From Panulirus ornatus (lineage: Eukaryota; Arthropoda; Malacostraca; Decapoda; Palinuridae), in the NCBI RefSeq assembly GCF_036320965.1, contig NC_092249.1, positions 2,037,614 through 2,101,613 of the forward strand: DNA of 64,000 nucleotides, written 5' to 3'. The position numbers and the translations under genes were made by a program. The notes under the pieces were generated by a model. It did not search any database. It saw only the letters and a list, made by a program, of their open reading frames with translations, and was not told the origin of the DNA. Shown in pieces: positions 35,023 through 46,630 of the stretch (positions within the stretch are counted from its first letter, which is position 1; every line of letters starts with the position of its first letter).

Positions 35023-38000
35023 CTGTAAAGTGGAAAAGGGGAAAATAAAGTGTGGATATCAAAAAAAATTCTAATAACAGAGTTTGTAATTGTACAATTA
35101 TATGCAGAACATAAATACTGATATATGATACTCTACATCTAAGTAAAAGTTAAATACTGAAGCTGATGCTAGAAAATTGCACAAGAACTACAGAAGGAAT
35201 TGAGTGTGTTACATGAACATCAGAGCATGCTTTGCTGTACACCTTTGTATACAGAACACTAGAGGAGCTCCACTACCTTTATTACCAGTGTACCTATGTG
35301 GCATATTACACAAGAGCTAGGGCAAGGAGGAGGTGTATTCAGCACAACACAGGAAGTGTGTGAGTGCTGGTGGTAATACTGTTAAGCACAGCCGAGTGCA
35401 GGGGCTTCACACGTCCCTCTTACAACACTGAACTCACTCAGCCAATCATTCTCTCCTCTCTTCATTTTCCCTCAATATCTTCATCTTTCTTTTCTCCCCC
35501 TACATCTCTTTATCTCTTTAACGAGCTCAACTCTCCCCTATGGAAGTCTTTCTTCAGCAGGTGCCCTTTATCTTTCTGTATTTCCTACATTATAAAACTA
35601 CAACTTCAAAGATTTAACCAGGAGAAAATGAACATTTTCTAACATTAAAGACTTGATCACTTCTCTAGAAGAATGAATTACATCTCATGCTAATTCACTT
35701 CACACTCCAGCACTTACTTACTACTAGAGACTGGACAAGATAGTGAAACAGGAGAATCAAGGGAATCAGATGTCTCGACGACCAGATTAAACCACCTGCT
35801 GACAACCTAGGGGAACTGGAAACTCGCATCATATTCTGTTTCATACTGAACTTTGTAGGTGCAATAACCTTTTCATAATCCATTTTCTTATTCTTTACCA
35901 CATTGTCAATCAAAAACCAGAAATCATTTCTGAGCATATACTCCTTAAAAACTCTCATTCATATAAATCATATTAATGTGAGTAATATCCGTTGGATCAA
36001 ATATCACTCTGAAGAGAAAAGGGTGATGACAGCATTCCTGCTAAAAGAGCTGCCGTAAGACTTCCATGTATAATCTTCTTATCTTGTTAAATCTACTAAG
36101 TGCTTGTCTACAAGTAAATACACAGTGCAGTACAACACAGTACACATAAACAGGAGTCATCTAACATTTCTCTAACACTAAATACCCAGTTATAAAGTAA
36201 TATCTTCGATGGAAGCATTTTTCTAAAGCTATGTAAAGCTGGAAGCCCCTCACAATGTTTGGTAGGCTAGATTCACAGACAGGTACAGAGAATAATCCTC
36301 CACACATGCCACCTCACTCACACTCCCATGTAACTATACATCATTCAACTAAATTCAATCTAAAGCATATATATTTTACATTCTTTTTTCATGCACATGG
36401 GACTCAAGGGACCACAAGCAGGCAATGCAAATTATTTTGTTCATCAACTCCATGCCTTCACATCAGCTTTACCCTTCATCACAAACCCTTATTAACCAAT
36501 GCATTATGGTAAATCATCCCAGTTTGCTCTTAACCTTTGAATCTATAAAGAACCCTTTCTTTCTTCTCAAATATATCAAAACAGCATCGTAATAAGCCTC
36601 TTTTTTTCATATATATTCGCCATTTCCCGCGTTGGCGAGGTAGCGTCAAGAACAGAGGACTGATCCTTAGAGGTAAAAAAAAAAAAAATACACCATACAA
36701 ATTACTGACAATTCAAACAAATTTTGAATGTCCATCATTCATTACAGACAGCCAGCCTTTACCCAAAACTCTGGGAGTATACACAATATCTAATAATGCA
36801 ATAATTTCATAGTAAACTTAAGTCCAAGAATAATGAAAAAAAAACATTAATAATGACCCTATGAACCCAATCATAGCAATTATTATGCTTAATGCTCAGC
36901 AAGAGACTGACTGAATAGGAGGTGGGCCTCGCATAGCACTATCAATTACTTCAATAAATCATTAATCATTTTGATTATACGATGTTCGTCCCTACATTAA
37001 AGGCGCCTGTTGTGTGAGCCAACTGAAATGGCATAAATAATAGTCATAATATGAAGCACAAGCTGCCTTAGGCTTTGTCTCACGATATAACTTACTGTTG
37101 GAGGTTGACAATCATGACCTATGACCTCCAACAGCCGCTCACCTTCCCTCCACACTGCCTTTAAAACTCGACCTAAAATTCCAACAGGGGAAAAAAAAAG
37201 GAAAAAAGGCTGAGTAGTGCTGAACTTTCCTCCTTAACAGGAGGTAAAAATTCAGAAAAGGTTTCTAGAAAATGCTTCTATAAAGATGACATCGCTTCAG
37301 CGTCTCCTGTGCATAGATGCTTTAATATTGGTTATCACAAGGATGCTCACTGCTTCTACGTTATTAAAAGAAGTCTATGAATCTAGGAAGCCATTAACCC
37401 TGTTAAAATTATGTTCTTTGTTCAGTATATGGAGAAATGTCAATACCAATTACGATACAGCCCCTTTAATTACTAAAGGATGTATCATCCACTCTAGTAC
37501 ACTGAAAATGTATTTGTCACCATCAATTTTGTGGGTTGTATATCAACTGTATTTCATAAAAAGAACATGTATTAATACATATCTATTAAGTATACGTGTT
37601 CAGTATATACAGTATAGCAAACCATGGTAGTGCTAACCACATTATCAAAATAATCAAGTCACAACCATTGTTACGATGCCAAACCTCACACCAAGTGTGT
37701 TACTCGCATACTTTTAAACTGCCCATTTGCCAATTTGATTGTTAATCACACTGAACAACGCGGAATCATCCCCTTTAAAATTTCATTCAATTACGGGAAA
37801 AAGAACACAATCAACAACTGCTTACGTTATCAACAACTGCTTCACACTTGGTTCTACTATACGTAAATTATAACTCAAAAGACTGCTAAACCATAGGTCT
37901 AATACTTTGGGTTTTAATACCGTCAATCAACCCATATGAAATTCCTTTCTAAACCAAACATCAGTGCAAAAATGTGGAATAAACTGCAAGTCTAACTTAA

Positions 38001-39508
38001 AACTTGTTTCTTTCTGAGTATTTCTGTCATGCAGGCTATAAATACCTTGAATTCATGAAGGAATAAAAGTAATATAATAAATTATGGGCATCACTGACCA
38101 CAGCGTCAGCCATACGTCATTTTCCATTCAAGCCTCGAGGTCAACTAACAACCCAATCACAAATTCACCACAAATAAGGCACGGACGGCCACGCAGAGTT
38201 GCCAGTTGTGTCATTCAAAATTAGCATTATTTCTACAACACTACATTAACTTATCGTGAAAACATCTAAAACAAAACTATCTAAAATAAATATTTATGTG
38301 TTTAATACACCAGCATAATGTAAAAGTCGATTACTGACCAATAAAGACTAATATGATTGAAACGATATGAAAAGAAAAAAAATCGATATACTACAAAATA
38401 TATAATTTTCTGAGAACGGTAACCCTTTAAACGTACTTCCCAAAATAAAATAAACTAATTTCACATAATTTTCTTATGTTTTAACAGTACCAATAAAATC
38501 AAAATACAATGTATACAACATGATCTCGTAATATATCGTACAGTGCTCAATGGCACATACTATCTTACAATTCAATATAGATAACAGTTTTATATTACAC
38601 TACTCGAGTTATTGTGTTTCTGATCCATATTAAATGGATGATATAAGAGTATCTCTACACGTAATTTGAACCGTATTAAATGAATGGTATGAGAGTATCT
38701 CTTCACGTAATTTACAAATAATCAACAAGGAATTCTGATGTTTTATTTTGTGATATGTTTGTTATATAGCAGCAACAACAGTTCTGTATAGTCGTAATAA
38801 TTACCAGTATTCCTTCTCATAGTGCAGGGTATTTCAGTTGTTTATAACTCTATATATCAATGGAGATATTTTCACGAAACAAGCAAGTTTTCCAATTCCT
38901 CCAAAATTCGTAAATACTTTTCCCCGTCTGTTCTTTCTCCCTTTCCATTAACTTCTATATTTCAATTAAGGCCCGGACTTGAAGTGGAATTGGAGTCTCA
39001 AACATTAAAAAAAAAAAAAAACAGGTAAACTATTAACCCAGTCACACAGACTGTAAAACTTTGCATAAGATTCCACAGTAGCAAGAAATCTTATAGCCCT
39101 GTTTAGTGTCATACATCTATCTGTTTACCATGTGTATGATCGACATTGTACCATGAAATAAATACAACGGAACATCACTTTACCTAATCCGTCTCGTAAT
39201 GAGGCATATATGCAAAATATACAATTTAATACAGTAGGTGCACCTCATACTGTTGTTTGACCTTGATACGTCTTCTGTCACATACCACTAAAAAACTGAT
39301 CTTTAGGTCGATAATCTTCAGTGTAAGAGGCAAAGAGCCCCGTTACCGTATGAGACACAAGGAAGCAATTAAGTCGTTTGGAGAAATTGTAATTAATGTC
39401 GGAAATGGGGTAATTACCAAGGTGATTAACTCCGTTTCCAGTTCTTCCTATGTCTGTTTGAACTTATTTTCCTAGACCTCGTCCGTAACCACTGAGTACA
39501 ATCATTAT
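35023..39508. other. 3' part of the 25-kb host intron
   Basis: AT-rich, mostly single copy. Contains a SINE-like fragment at 36600-36675 and a ~60-bp imperfect tandem duplication at 38622-38712 ('GAGTATCTCTACACGTAATTT'-like). No supported exon. The small plus-strand ORF at 37286 has no domain. Confidence 0.5.
36600..36690 (-). repeat. SINE-like family S 3' end
   Basis: The plus strand reads poly(T), then 'ATATATATTCGCCATTTCCC', 'GCGTTGGCGAGGTAGCGTC' and 'AAGAACAGAGGACTGATCC'. The element is truncated after ~70 bp and followed by a poly(A). This copy shows most clearly that family S ends in the same hairpin as LINE family A, directly next to its homopolymer tail. Confidence 0.8.
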
Positions 39509-39771
39509 GCACGACGGTACGACCCTTGAGCACGACGGTACGACCCTTGAGCACGACGGTACGACCCTTGAACACGACGGTACGACCCTTGAACACGACG
39601 GTACGACCCTTGAGCACGACGGTACGACCCTTGAACACGACGGTCCGACCTTTCAGCATGACGATACGACACCTGAGCACGACAGTACGACCCTTGAACA
39701 CGACGGTACGACACCTGAGCACGACATTACACCATTTGAGTACGACAGCACGACCCTTGAGTGTGATGGCA
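39509..39771 (+). repeat. 21-bp minisatellite, array 1
   Basis: About 12.5 tandem copies of a 21-bp unit with core 'ACGACGGTACGACCCTTGA'. Variants are GAGC/GAAC at the unit start and point changes in the later units. Because 21 is a multiple of three and the unit lacks stops in several frames, spurious repetitive ORFs arise on both strands. The same unit occurs in reverse orientation at 58259-58512. Confidence 0.95.
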
Positions 39772-39999
39772 TGGCCTTCAACCTAACCTTTAAGGGGTCG
39801 TCATATCGTACAGCATAAGGAGTCAAACAAAATGTCTGATATAAAAAAAAAAATTACTACTCAAAAAATATAATCAATGTCTTGAGAGCAAGTACCCTTG
39901 TTTACGTCCCAAAGTCAATCAACTACAGATGGAAAAAACATCAATAAATATCATATGTGACTATCCAGCCCTCTAATTAACAAACTGAAAAATGGCATA

Positions 40000-40190
40000 A
40001 TGATAATATGCAAATATGTTCTGAGAGGCAACGTACTGACAAAAAAAAACCATTAAGGAGAGGTGATCAAGTGTGTTTACGTAATTTGTCATACATGGTT
40101 GTAGAAATATGGAATAAACTCAGTAGTGCCACGGTGAGTGTGGACAGCATACTGAAGTTTGAAAAGTTGTATGATATTAGAAAAGTTAGA
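40000..40190 (+). mobile_element. LINE family B, C-terminal coding fragment
   Basis: The ORF opens with GDQVCLRNLSYMVVEIWNKL, then SSATVSVDSILKFEKLYD. The pattern (hydrophobic)-x-x-WNxL, then V-x-x-x-x-S-x-x-x-F-x-x-LYD, is the usual C-terminal tail of CR1/jockey-like LINE polyproteins. It runs straight into the 51-bp repeat, which resembles that family's 3' UTR. Confidence 0.6.
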
Positions 40191-40495
40191 GAGATGGGGG
40201 CCCCCACGAGTGTACAACTGCTCCCCTCCCCGTACAGTACAAGAGATGGGGCCCCCACGAGTGTACAACTGCCCCCCTCCCCGTCCAGTACAAGAGATGG
40301 GGCCCCCACGAGTGTACAACTGCCCCCCTCCCCGTCCAGTACAAGAGATGGGGCCCCCACGAGTGTACAACTGCCCCCCTCCCCGTACAGTACAAGAGAT
40401 GGGGCCCCCACGAGTGTACAACTCCCTCCCCGTACAGTACAAGAGATGGGCCCCCCACGAGTGTACAACACCCTCCCCGTCCAGTACAAACAGGT
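40191..40495 (+). repeat. 51-bp minisatellite made from LINE B 3' UTR
   Basis: Units start at 40191, 40243, 40294, 40345, 40396 and 40443 (spacings 52, 51, 51, 51, 47). Each holds 'GAGATGGGGCCCCCACGAG', 'TGTACAACTGCCCCCCTCC' and 'CCGTACAGTACAA'. The last unit continues into 'AACAGGTAATTACAC', the end of the family B 3' UTR seen elsewhere as single copies. The unit is 17 codons long, so long repetitive ORFs exist in several frames; they are by-products. Confidence 0.92.
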
Positions 40496-41200
40496 AATTA
40501 CACTGATGGATCCCTATGACTATAAAACAAACTCGTCACACCGTACAAACAGACAATTACAAACAGGTGATTAAACAAGGCCGTTGTGCACCTGTGACCC
40601 TCGAACAAGCAATACAGTTAAACACTGACAAAAATGAGTAATTATCTACTTGTAATTACCCGACTGTAATTACCAGTTTGGTCGGCAGGTGGAACTGGTG
40701 TTCAACGCTTGTTAGGGTCTCTGAGCAAGTGCTGTCTCGTTACTGGTCTTGTGTAGTGATGATGATGACGGTCAACCTCGAACGATATGGGGGGAGGGGG
40801 TCCTATGATGACGTCATGATGCGCTGATGACGGAAGCCATCTCCACCACCAAAACTAATGACGTTATGACGGTGACGCAGTGATGACAGTGACGTAATAA
40901 GGATGAGCGTCATGACGCACTCAGAAACAATTCAAAACTTCACAACTAAATCGGCTTCGCAACTTTTTATATTAAAACTTTGGCAGGATCTCGTATAATA
41001 CTAAGTCGCGATGCGCATACGATGCGAGCAAGTCTGATCCAACTTACCATAACACTGATGGACGCGTATTCTATACGAATAAACGTATTGCGATATCGCT
41101 AGACATCTTAATCTGATTACGTAATACATCTCATTCCCAGGTCAGAATGTGATGGGCCCTTGAGTGCAATTGAACGACCCTTAGGCACCATGGCGTGACC
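40496..41200. other. intron sequence, nothing recognised
   Basis: Contains a TGA/GACG-rich stretch at 40755-40920 (repeated 'GATGACG', 'TGACGTCATGATG'). These include CRE-like TGACGTCA (40810-40817) but are probably a decayed simple repeat. Confidence 0.4.
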
Positions 41201-41325
41201 TTTGACCCGACCCCTCAACGGTCAGGTCAGGGTAGGTCAAGACTGCAGCCAGCACTGGTGTGATCTTTGACCCGACCCCTGAACGGTCAGGTCAGGGTAG
41301 GTCAAGATTGCAGCCAGCATTCCAT
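41201..41325. repeat. 65-bp tandem duplication
   Basis: Two units begin at 41201 and 41266 with 'TTTGACCCGACCCCT' and include 'AACGGTCAGGTCAGGGTAGG'. They differ at a few bases. Confidence 0.9.
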
Positions 41326-41439
41326 ACATCTGCTACCACTACTTTCATCACACAAGTTTTCAAGAAACCCTTTTTGTTTCCTCATTTAAAAAATGTCCAT
41401 CAGTTACCACTTAATAACTCTAAACATTAACACTCACAC

Positions 41440-41900
41440 ACTGAATTGTAGTTACCTACATGCACTGTGTGGAGGAAGTCATACACTCGTGAGGGGGTGG
41501 GGGGGCTATTTCTAGTGTATTCTCTTCTATCATAGAATTTATTAAAATTTATGAATGCTGTCTGCATTAACCATATCCTCAGTCATCATATACCATTTAT
41601 CCACAACTCTTGTACTAGAAAAGTCATTTTTTACATATATTTCTACCCAATTCTTCTGCTTAGTTTCGTGTTATGTTCTCTGGATGTTCTATCCCTCCAT
41701 CTCTCGAAGAACTGTTCACTGTTCTCGTCATCGACCTGTTCTAAACACTTGAAAAGCATTCTTCTCAGGTCACCCCTCACTCTTCTCTCCTCGAAGGAGA
41801 ACAAACATATATCTATAGCCTATCCCTGAAAACTCAGCTCTCTTAATTCAAGGTACCCTGTATGTTGCCCCCTCCTCTGGACCTTTTCTATTCCCTCTAT
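41440..41900 (-). mobile_element. LINE family B, decayed 3' end
   Basis: On the minus strand, with frameshifts, the sequence encodes VVDKWYMMTED and NADSIHKF...KFYDRREYTR, aligned with VVEIWNKLSSA, VDSILKFEKLYDIRK of the 40-kb fragment. It ends in a UTR block ('CACGAGTGTATGACTTCC'). Decayed and non-functional. Confidence 0.62.
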
Positions 41901-43182
41901 GTTTACTCACGATGCGGGTATGGTACCATTACATATCAACAGAAGGTCAATATACATCAGGTCTACATAGCGTTCCACCTCACCCTAACCAGGAACCTCC
42001 CAACCTGCATGTACAAATCAAACCCAAGTCTTCTCTCTGGGCCACAGTATGACGTATCTCTCCCATCAAAAGGTTCGCCACACAGATCCAGGAAGTTGAG
42101 CCGCTGAGCACAATCAATACAAGCAGTTAAGGGCGTTCCTAACAAGACAGTCTCACAACTGCAAGGGAGTAGGTTAACCGCCACACAACGCATCCTTAAC
42201 CCGGCTACAGTAATGGACAAGAGACAGAGTGGGGGGGAAAGGATAGACGCCCATACATATTTAACAAACCACAAACACCTTTAACAAACCACAAACACCT
42301 ACACCAAACGCTCTTTGATAAACCCTTCAACATCAATATTCAATAAACCATCACCACACATCTTAAATAAACCTTCAACATCAGTTTTCATTAAACCAAC
42401 ACCACACATACTCAATACACAAGACACGTTCTAAACCAACTTAAACCATATGTCTTTAGACGTATTTTTCAGACTCTAGAAATATCTCCTTTCTCGTCCC
42501 ATAACCTCCTAACTACATAGAAGAAGACAAGAGTGATTACAATCAAATGAGAAACTTAAATAATCAAATCTAAAGAAATTAGATGATGCCATCTATTTTT
42601 TTCCCTACGGCAGCCATACATCATCCAATATTCCTCAAGCCTATCGATATTCTACATATCATACCAAATATTTCACCTGAATATCAATAATCTTGCAATA
42701 TCTCTTGGTCCTCCTGTTAATATCCTATTGAAAATATTTCATAAAAACAATTAATGATGAGTTAGCTGAATTCATATTCACTAAATTCCTGTAAACACTC
42801 ATATATCATCTGTATATAAGTTAGTTATGCTTGATGCTAATATATAGAAGCTATACTATAAAGATGTTAATATGTATGCTAATATATACATATTCTATAC
42901 CATAATGCTAATGTACAGAAGCTAAAGTACCACTAAGCCAATATATACATATAACAAATATTCGTAATACATCAAACAATTTCATTATATTGTGATTTAT
43001 TTGGGTGAACCTCAGTAATCAATTTTGTACCAGTTTCCACTGTGACATTTCACGTTCCACCGACACACATTTCATTATATGATGGTCAACATCAAACGTT
43101 GTGGAAATACGAATCCAAGCTCTACAGACTGGGCAGGTAGCACTGTCATCCTCCCATTTTGGGATGAACGATAAATGAATAA

Positions 43183-43185
<3 letters not shown>
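41901..43185. other. intron with weak internal repeats
   Basis: 42258-42300 has two copies of a 20-bp 'TTTAACAAACCACAAACACC' unit. 42325-42415 has a ~60-bp imperfect duplication ('AATAAACC...TCAACATCA'). Otherwise nothing recognised. Confidence 0.45.
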
Positions 43186-43246
<61 letters not shown>

Positions 43247-43446
43247 AGACAGACAGACGAAGGAGGGGTGATGAACACAGACCAGACTGACAGAGAGGTG
43301 ATGAACACAGACAAGACAGACAGGAAGATGTGATGAACACAGACAACACAGACAGAGAGGTTACGAACACAGACAAGACAGACAGAGGCAGGGAGAGATG
43401 ATGAACACAGACAAGACAGACAGACAGACAGACGCAGGAGGTGATG
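43186..43446. repeat. (AC)n tract followed by 'GACAGACA' minisatellite
   Basis: Pure (AC)n at 43186-43242 passes into five imperfect units of ~30-43 bp, each containing 'GATGAACACAGACAAGACAG' or a near variant, and ending in (GACA)n near 43410-43430. Confidence 0.9.
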
Positions 43447-43804
43447 AAATATATACCCAGCAAACTCGCTTGCAATCGAGCGGCAAAACACACACACATC
43501 TCACTCTGGCGATCACCAATTGGTGATCCAATAATCACGTATCAAAGTTGATACATCTGTTTCTTTGACAATTTCAGCTGTGTTGTGCAATATCAATGCA
43601 ATATCTGTGCAATACTGAAATGGAGGTGCAGACTTTTGTTCACTTGCACTAATGCAACCATTTCATCAACACAAACACTTGGACGTGGCGAAAGCGTCGT
43701 GTGAACACGAGAACATGTACAGTGAACAATACAGTGAACAATGAATCTTAACACTCCCTCCTCTGGCAACATTATCATTACCATCTTTATCATTATAATT
43801 ATCA

Positions 43805-43980
43805 TATAACCCAAGGACCCATTCTCCATGGGGTTCCTGTAGCCTCTTGGCTGCGCTACAATCAGTAACAGGGAAAGGATGGACTCTTATAGAGATAGAG
43901 GTTCTTCGACGAGACTGCTCTCCTACAGTGCAACCTTGCACAAGGTGACTTTTCTCTCGAGGAGTCCGGTAACACCCCTT
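43805..43980. repeat. dispersed repeat family R4
   Basis: It shares 'AGTAACAGGGAAA..GATGG' and a terminal 'GGAGTCCGGTAACA' with 57650-57760 and 63180-63325. Between them lie variable 'GCACAAGTGAC..TCTC' blocks. Non-coding; class unknown. Confidence 0.6.
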
Positions 43981-43983
43981 TGA

Positions 43984-43988
43984 TGATG

Positions 43989-44050
<62 letters not shown>

Positions 44051-44125
44051 TCAACGATAAAATCATTATTTCAAAGACATCTAATTTCATCCTTATTAAT
44101 ATGATTATTATTATTACTATTATTA

Positions 44126-44174
<49 letters not shown>

Positions 44175-44188
44175 CATCATTATTATTC
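43984..44188. repeat. inverted pair of trinucleotide microsatellites
   Basis: (AAT)n at 43987-44050 and (ATT)n at 44105-44188 are separated by ~55 bp. The two arms are reverse complements over about 60 bp, so the locus can form a long AT hairpin in DNA or RNA. Confidence 0.93.
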
Positions 44189-44255
44189 ACTTTTTATACA
44201 TAATGAAACGTTACGGGCAACTTATTGCCCTAATCAAGACCATCCCATTCACTCC

Positions 44256-44334
<79 letters not shown>
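44256..44334. repeat. (GA)n microsatellite
   Basis: Nearly pure GA dinucleotide tract with one interruption near its left end. It is the first of eleven long GA/CT tracts; none of this size occurs between 1 and 44 kb. Confidence 0.98.
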
Positions 44335-44338
<4 letters not shown>

Positions 44339-44471
44339 ACATATGTGAGAAGCTTAACCCTGGCTGGGAGCATATATATGTGTGTGCGTGTGTGTGTGTG
44401 GGTTATGCCAGGAAGGTGGTGTAGTTACTGAAGGTCGTTCTACATATGACCACCCTACTCGAGAACTGACA

Positions 44472-44474
<3 letters not shown>

Positions 44475-44551
<77 letters not shown>
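44475..44551. repeat. (GA)n microsatellite
   Basis: Pure dinucleotide tract ~140 bp after the previous one, in the same orientation. Confidence 0.98.
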
Positions 44552-44553
<2 letters not shown>

Positions 44554-44728
44554 GTTGGGGGGAGGTGGAGGTCGTCGGCGAACTGGACTAGTGTTGAGGG
44601 AGATGGTGTACTGGATCTTAGACGGAAGGGGAAAGCTTTTACAGCTAGTACGATGTGTGGAAGATATATAAATCGATTTCCAGTTGGCCATATAAAGCCA
44701 CATATATCCTCCTAGATAGTCAGGGATG

Positions 44729-44733
<5 letters not shown>

Positions 44734-44805
<72 letters not shown>
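44734..44805. repeat. (AT)n microsatellite
   Basis: Long AT dinucleotide tract, self-complementary, able to extrude as a cruciform. Confidence 0.97.
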
Positions 44806-44809
<4 letters not shown>

Positions 44810-44901
44810 GGATAGGTGAGAGGGCAATCATGACGTATGAGAGACGATTCAAACTACACATTGACCAGTTGACGTTTAGAGGGAACAATCATCTCTAACT
44901 A

Positions 44902-45092
44902 CCGTGACCTTATACAGACAATAATTGCTATAGGAGGTCACCAGGTCGACTACGGTGACCCTATATAGACAATACCTGCTATAAAAGGTTACTAGGTAGA
45001 CTGATGACCCTACATAGACAATAACTGCTATAGGAGGTCACCAGGTCAACTATGATGACCCTATATAGACAATACCTGCTATAGGAGGTCAG
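44902..45092. repeat. ~52-bp tandem repeat, about four copies
   Basis: Units carry 'GTGACCCTATATAGACAATA' followed by 'CCTGCTATAGGAGGTCACC'. The inner 'CTATAG' and the outer GGTGACC/GGTCACC make each unit partly palindromic. Confidence 0.85.
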
Positions 45093-46448
45093 TGGTGGGC
45101 CGAGCGCCTACAACGGCCACCCAGCGGATGAAGGTCCACACCTGGCGTTAGCAGGAGGGTGGGTGGGCGGGCGGGGGAAGAGAAATCCACAGTGCGATAC
45201 CACTTCACAAGTCCATACGACATCCAACAGCGAGACGAGACGGACGGGGTCACCAGGTCGACAAGATCACCAATATAATCACCAGACAGGTGTGTCTGTG
45301 GTCAGCAGGTGTGTGTATGTGGGGGGAGGCAGTGTGTGTCTGTCTCCTGAACCAGCTGGGAAGCAACTGTCTGTCTCGCTGAGACGACCCCCACCCTTCC
45401 AGTATTGGACTGACTTGGTGGGGCTTCTTGACGTAGGCAGGAACCCAGGTCTCGGGAGGTCGAGCGAATCACAAGCCACCTGGGCGCGTCTCTGCCCCGC
45501 ACAGAACGCAGGTTCGACTTCCGGTTCAAGGGACGTGGCGCCCTCCCCTCCCTTCTGCCGTGGGCAACGGCGAGTAGACTACAGCTCCTTTGCATTACAT
45601 ACCCCCGAGCCATCACAATGTATAGGAAGTTCAGACACACACTGAGCATATCCTACACTCACAACAGCTATTTTCTCCCTCTAACTTTACTATACACTTT
45701 AGATTTAACCTTCAATCTCCCTGTCGCAATCCAGGATTCAAAATTCCAAAATTGCTGGACATCTCTTGATTAAAATCTTCCCGTAACAGTGTAACTTCTT
45801 TTTCGCATCTCATATAGCGATTAACGACCTAATCACAGTGGGGCAATTATACATGTAATGCGTTGACCCACTTGGCATTTAACTATAGAATACAAACCAA
45901 TGAGTAACGTTAATGACCCTCATCACACATTCCCATACTTCCGTACCATTGTCAACAACCATGAAAGACATGAAGGTAAATCTAAACATCACATCGCAAC
46001 AAACAACCCTACAATTAAAAGAATTATCAGAACTGAACTTGTACAGTGGAAGGGAGGGATGCCTTCGAACCAAATGCCTGGGGCGTTGGAGTGACACTAG
46101 ATTACGATGCCTGTGTGAAACAAGCCACTGGATCAGATGAAACAAGATTCGTTCGGTGAAACCATCAAGTGGCTCAGATGAAACCAAATCAGTTTCCTCC
46201 CTTAAACCCGCACGAGACTGACATGTAAACATACAAGATTCATCCACTGGGGTTGTGGGTCCAGCCAGGCTGGGTTAACCTAACCAAGATTCATCCACTG
46301 ACATTAGACCAAAAAAGATTCTCATGGTTAAGATGGGTCGATGTAGTACATGAAACTGAACCAGATTTGTCGATGAAATAGTGGGTGATTCAGATGAAAC
46401 TCAACAAGATAAACTTCAGATGTGATTATCAAAACAAGACACGTGTTT

Positions 46449-46450
<2 letters not shown>
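45093..46450. other. intron sequence, nothing recognised
   Basis: GC-richer at 45100-45600, AT-rich afterwards. The 160-codon plus-strand ORF at 45163 has no domain, is low-complexity, and is judged a chance ORF. 46140-46400 has weak repeats of 'GATGAAAC(C/T)AA' and 'AAGATTCATCCACTG'. Confidence 0.4.
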
Positions 46451-46515
<65 letters not shown>

Positions 46516-46545
46516 CACACACACACACACAAACTCACACACAAA

Positions 46546-46598
<53 letters not shown>
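46451..46598. repeat. compound (AC)n-(AT)n microsatellite
   Basis: (AC)n interrupted by 'AAACTC' units, then (AT)n at 46579-46598, directly abutting the poly(T) tail of the long LINE copy. Confidence 0.95.

Positions 46599-46630
<32 letters not shown>

Noticed and set aside
39426..39818. Repetitive ORFs on both strands over the 21-bp arrays (also 58223-58558)
   Set aside because: A 21-bp unit without stops yields open frames automatically; both strands and several frames are open, so coding is not supported.
40008..40574. 188-codon ORF with repeated 17-residue units
   Set aside because: Its first part is a LINE tail remnant and the rest is a 51-bp minisatellite open in several frames on both strands; not a gene.
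45163..45645. 160-codon plus-strand ORF
   Set aside because: Low-complexity composition, no domain, a competing ORF on the opposite strand over the same bases; judged chance.
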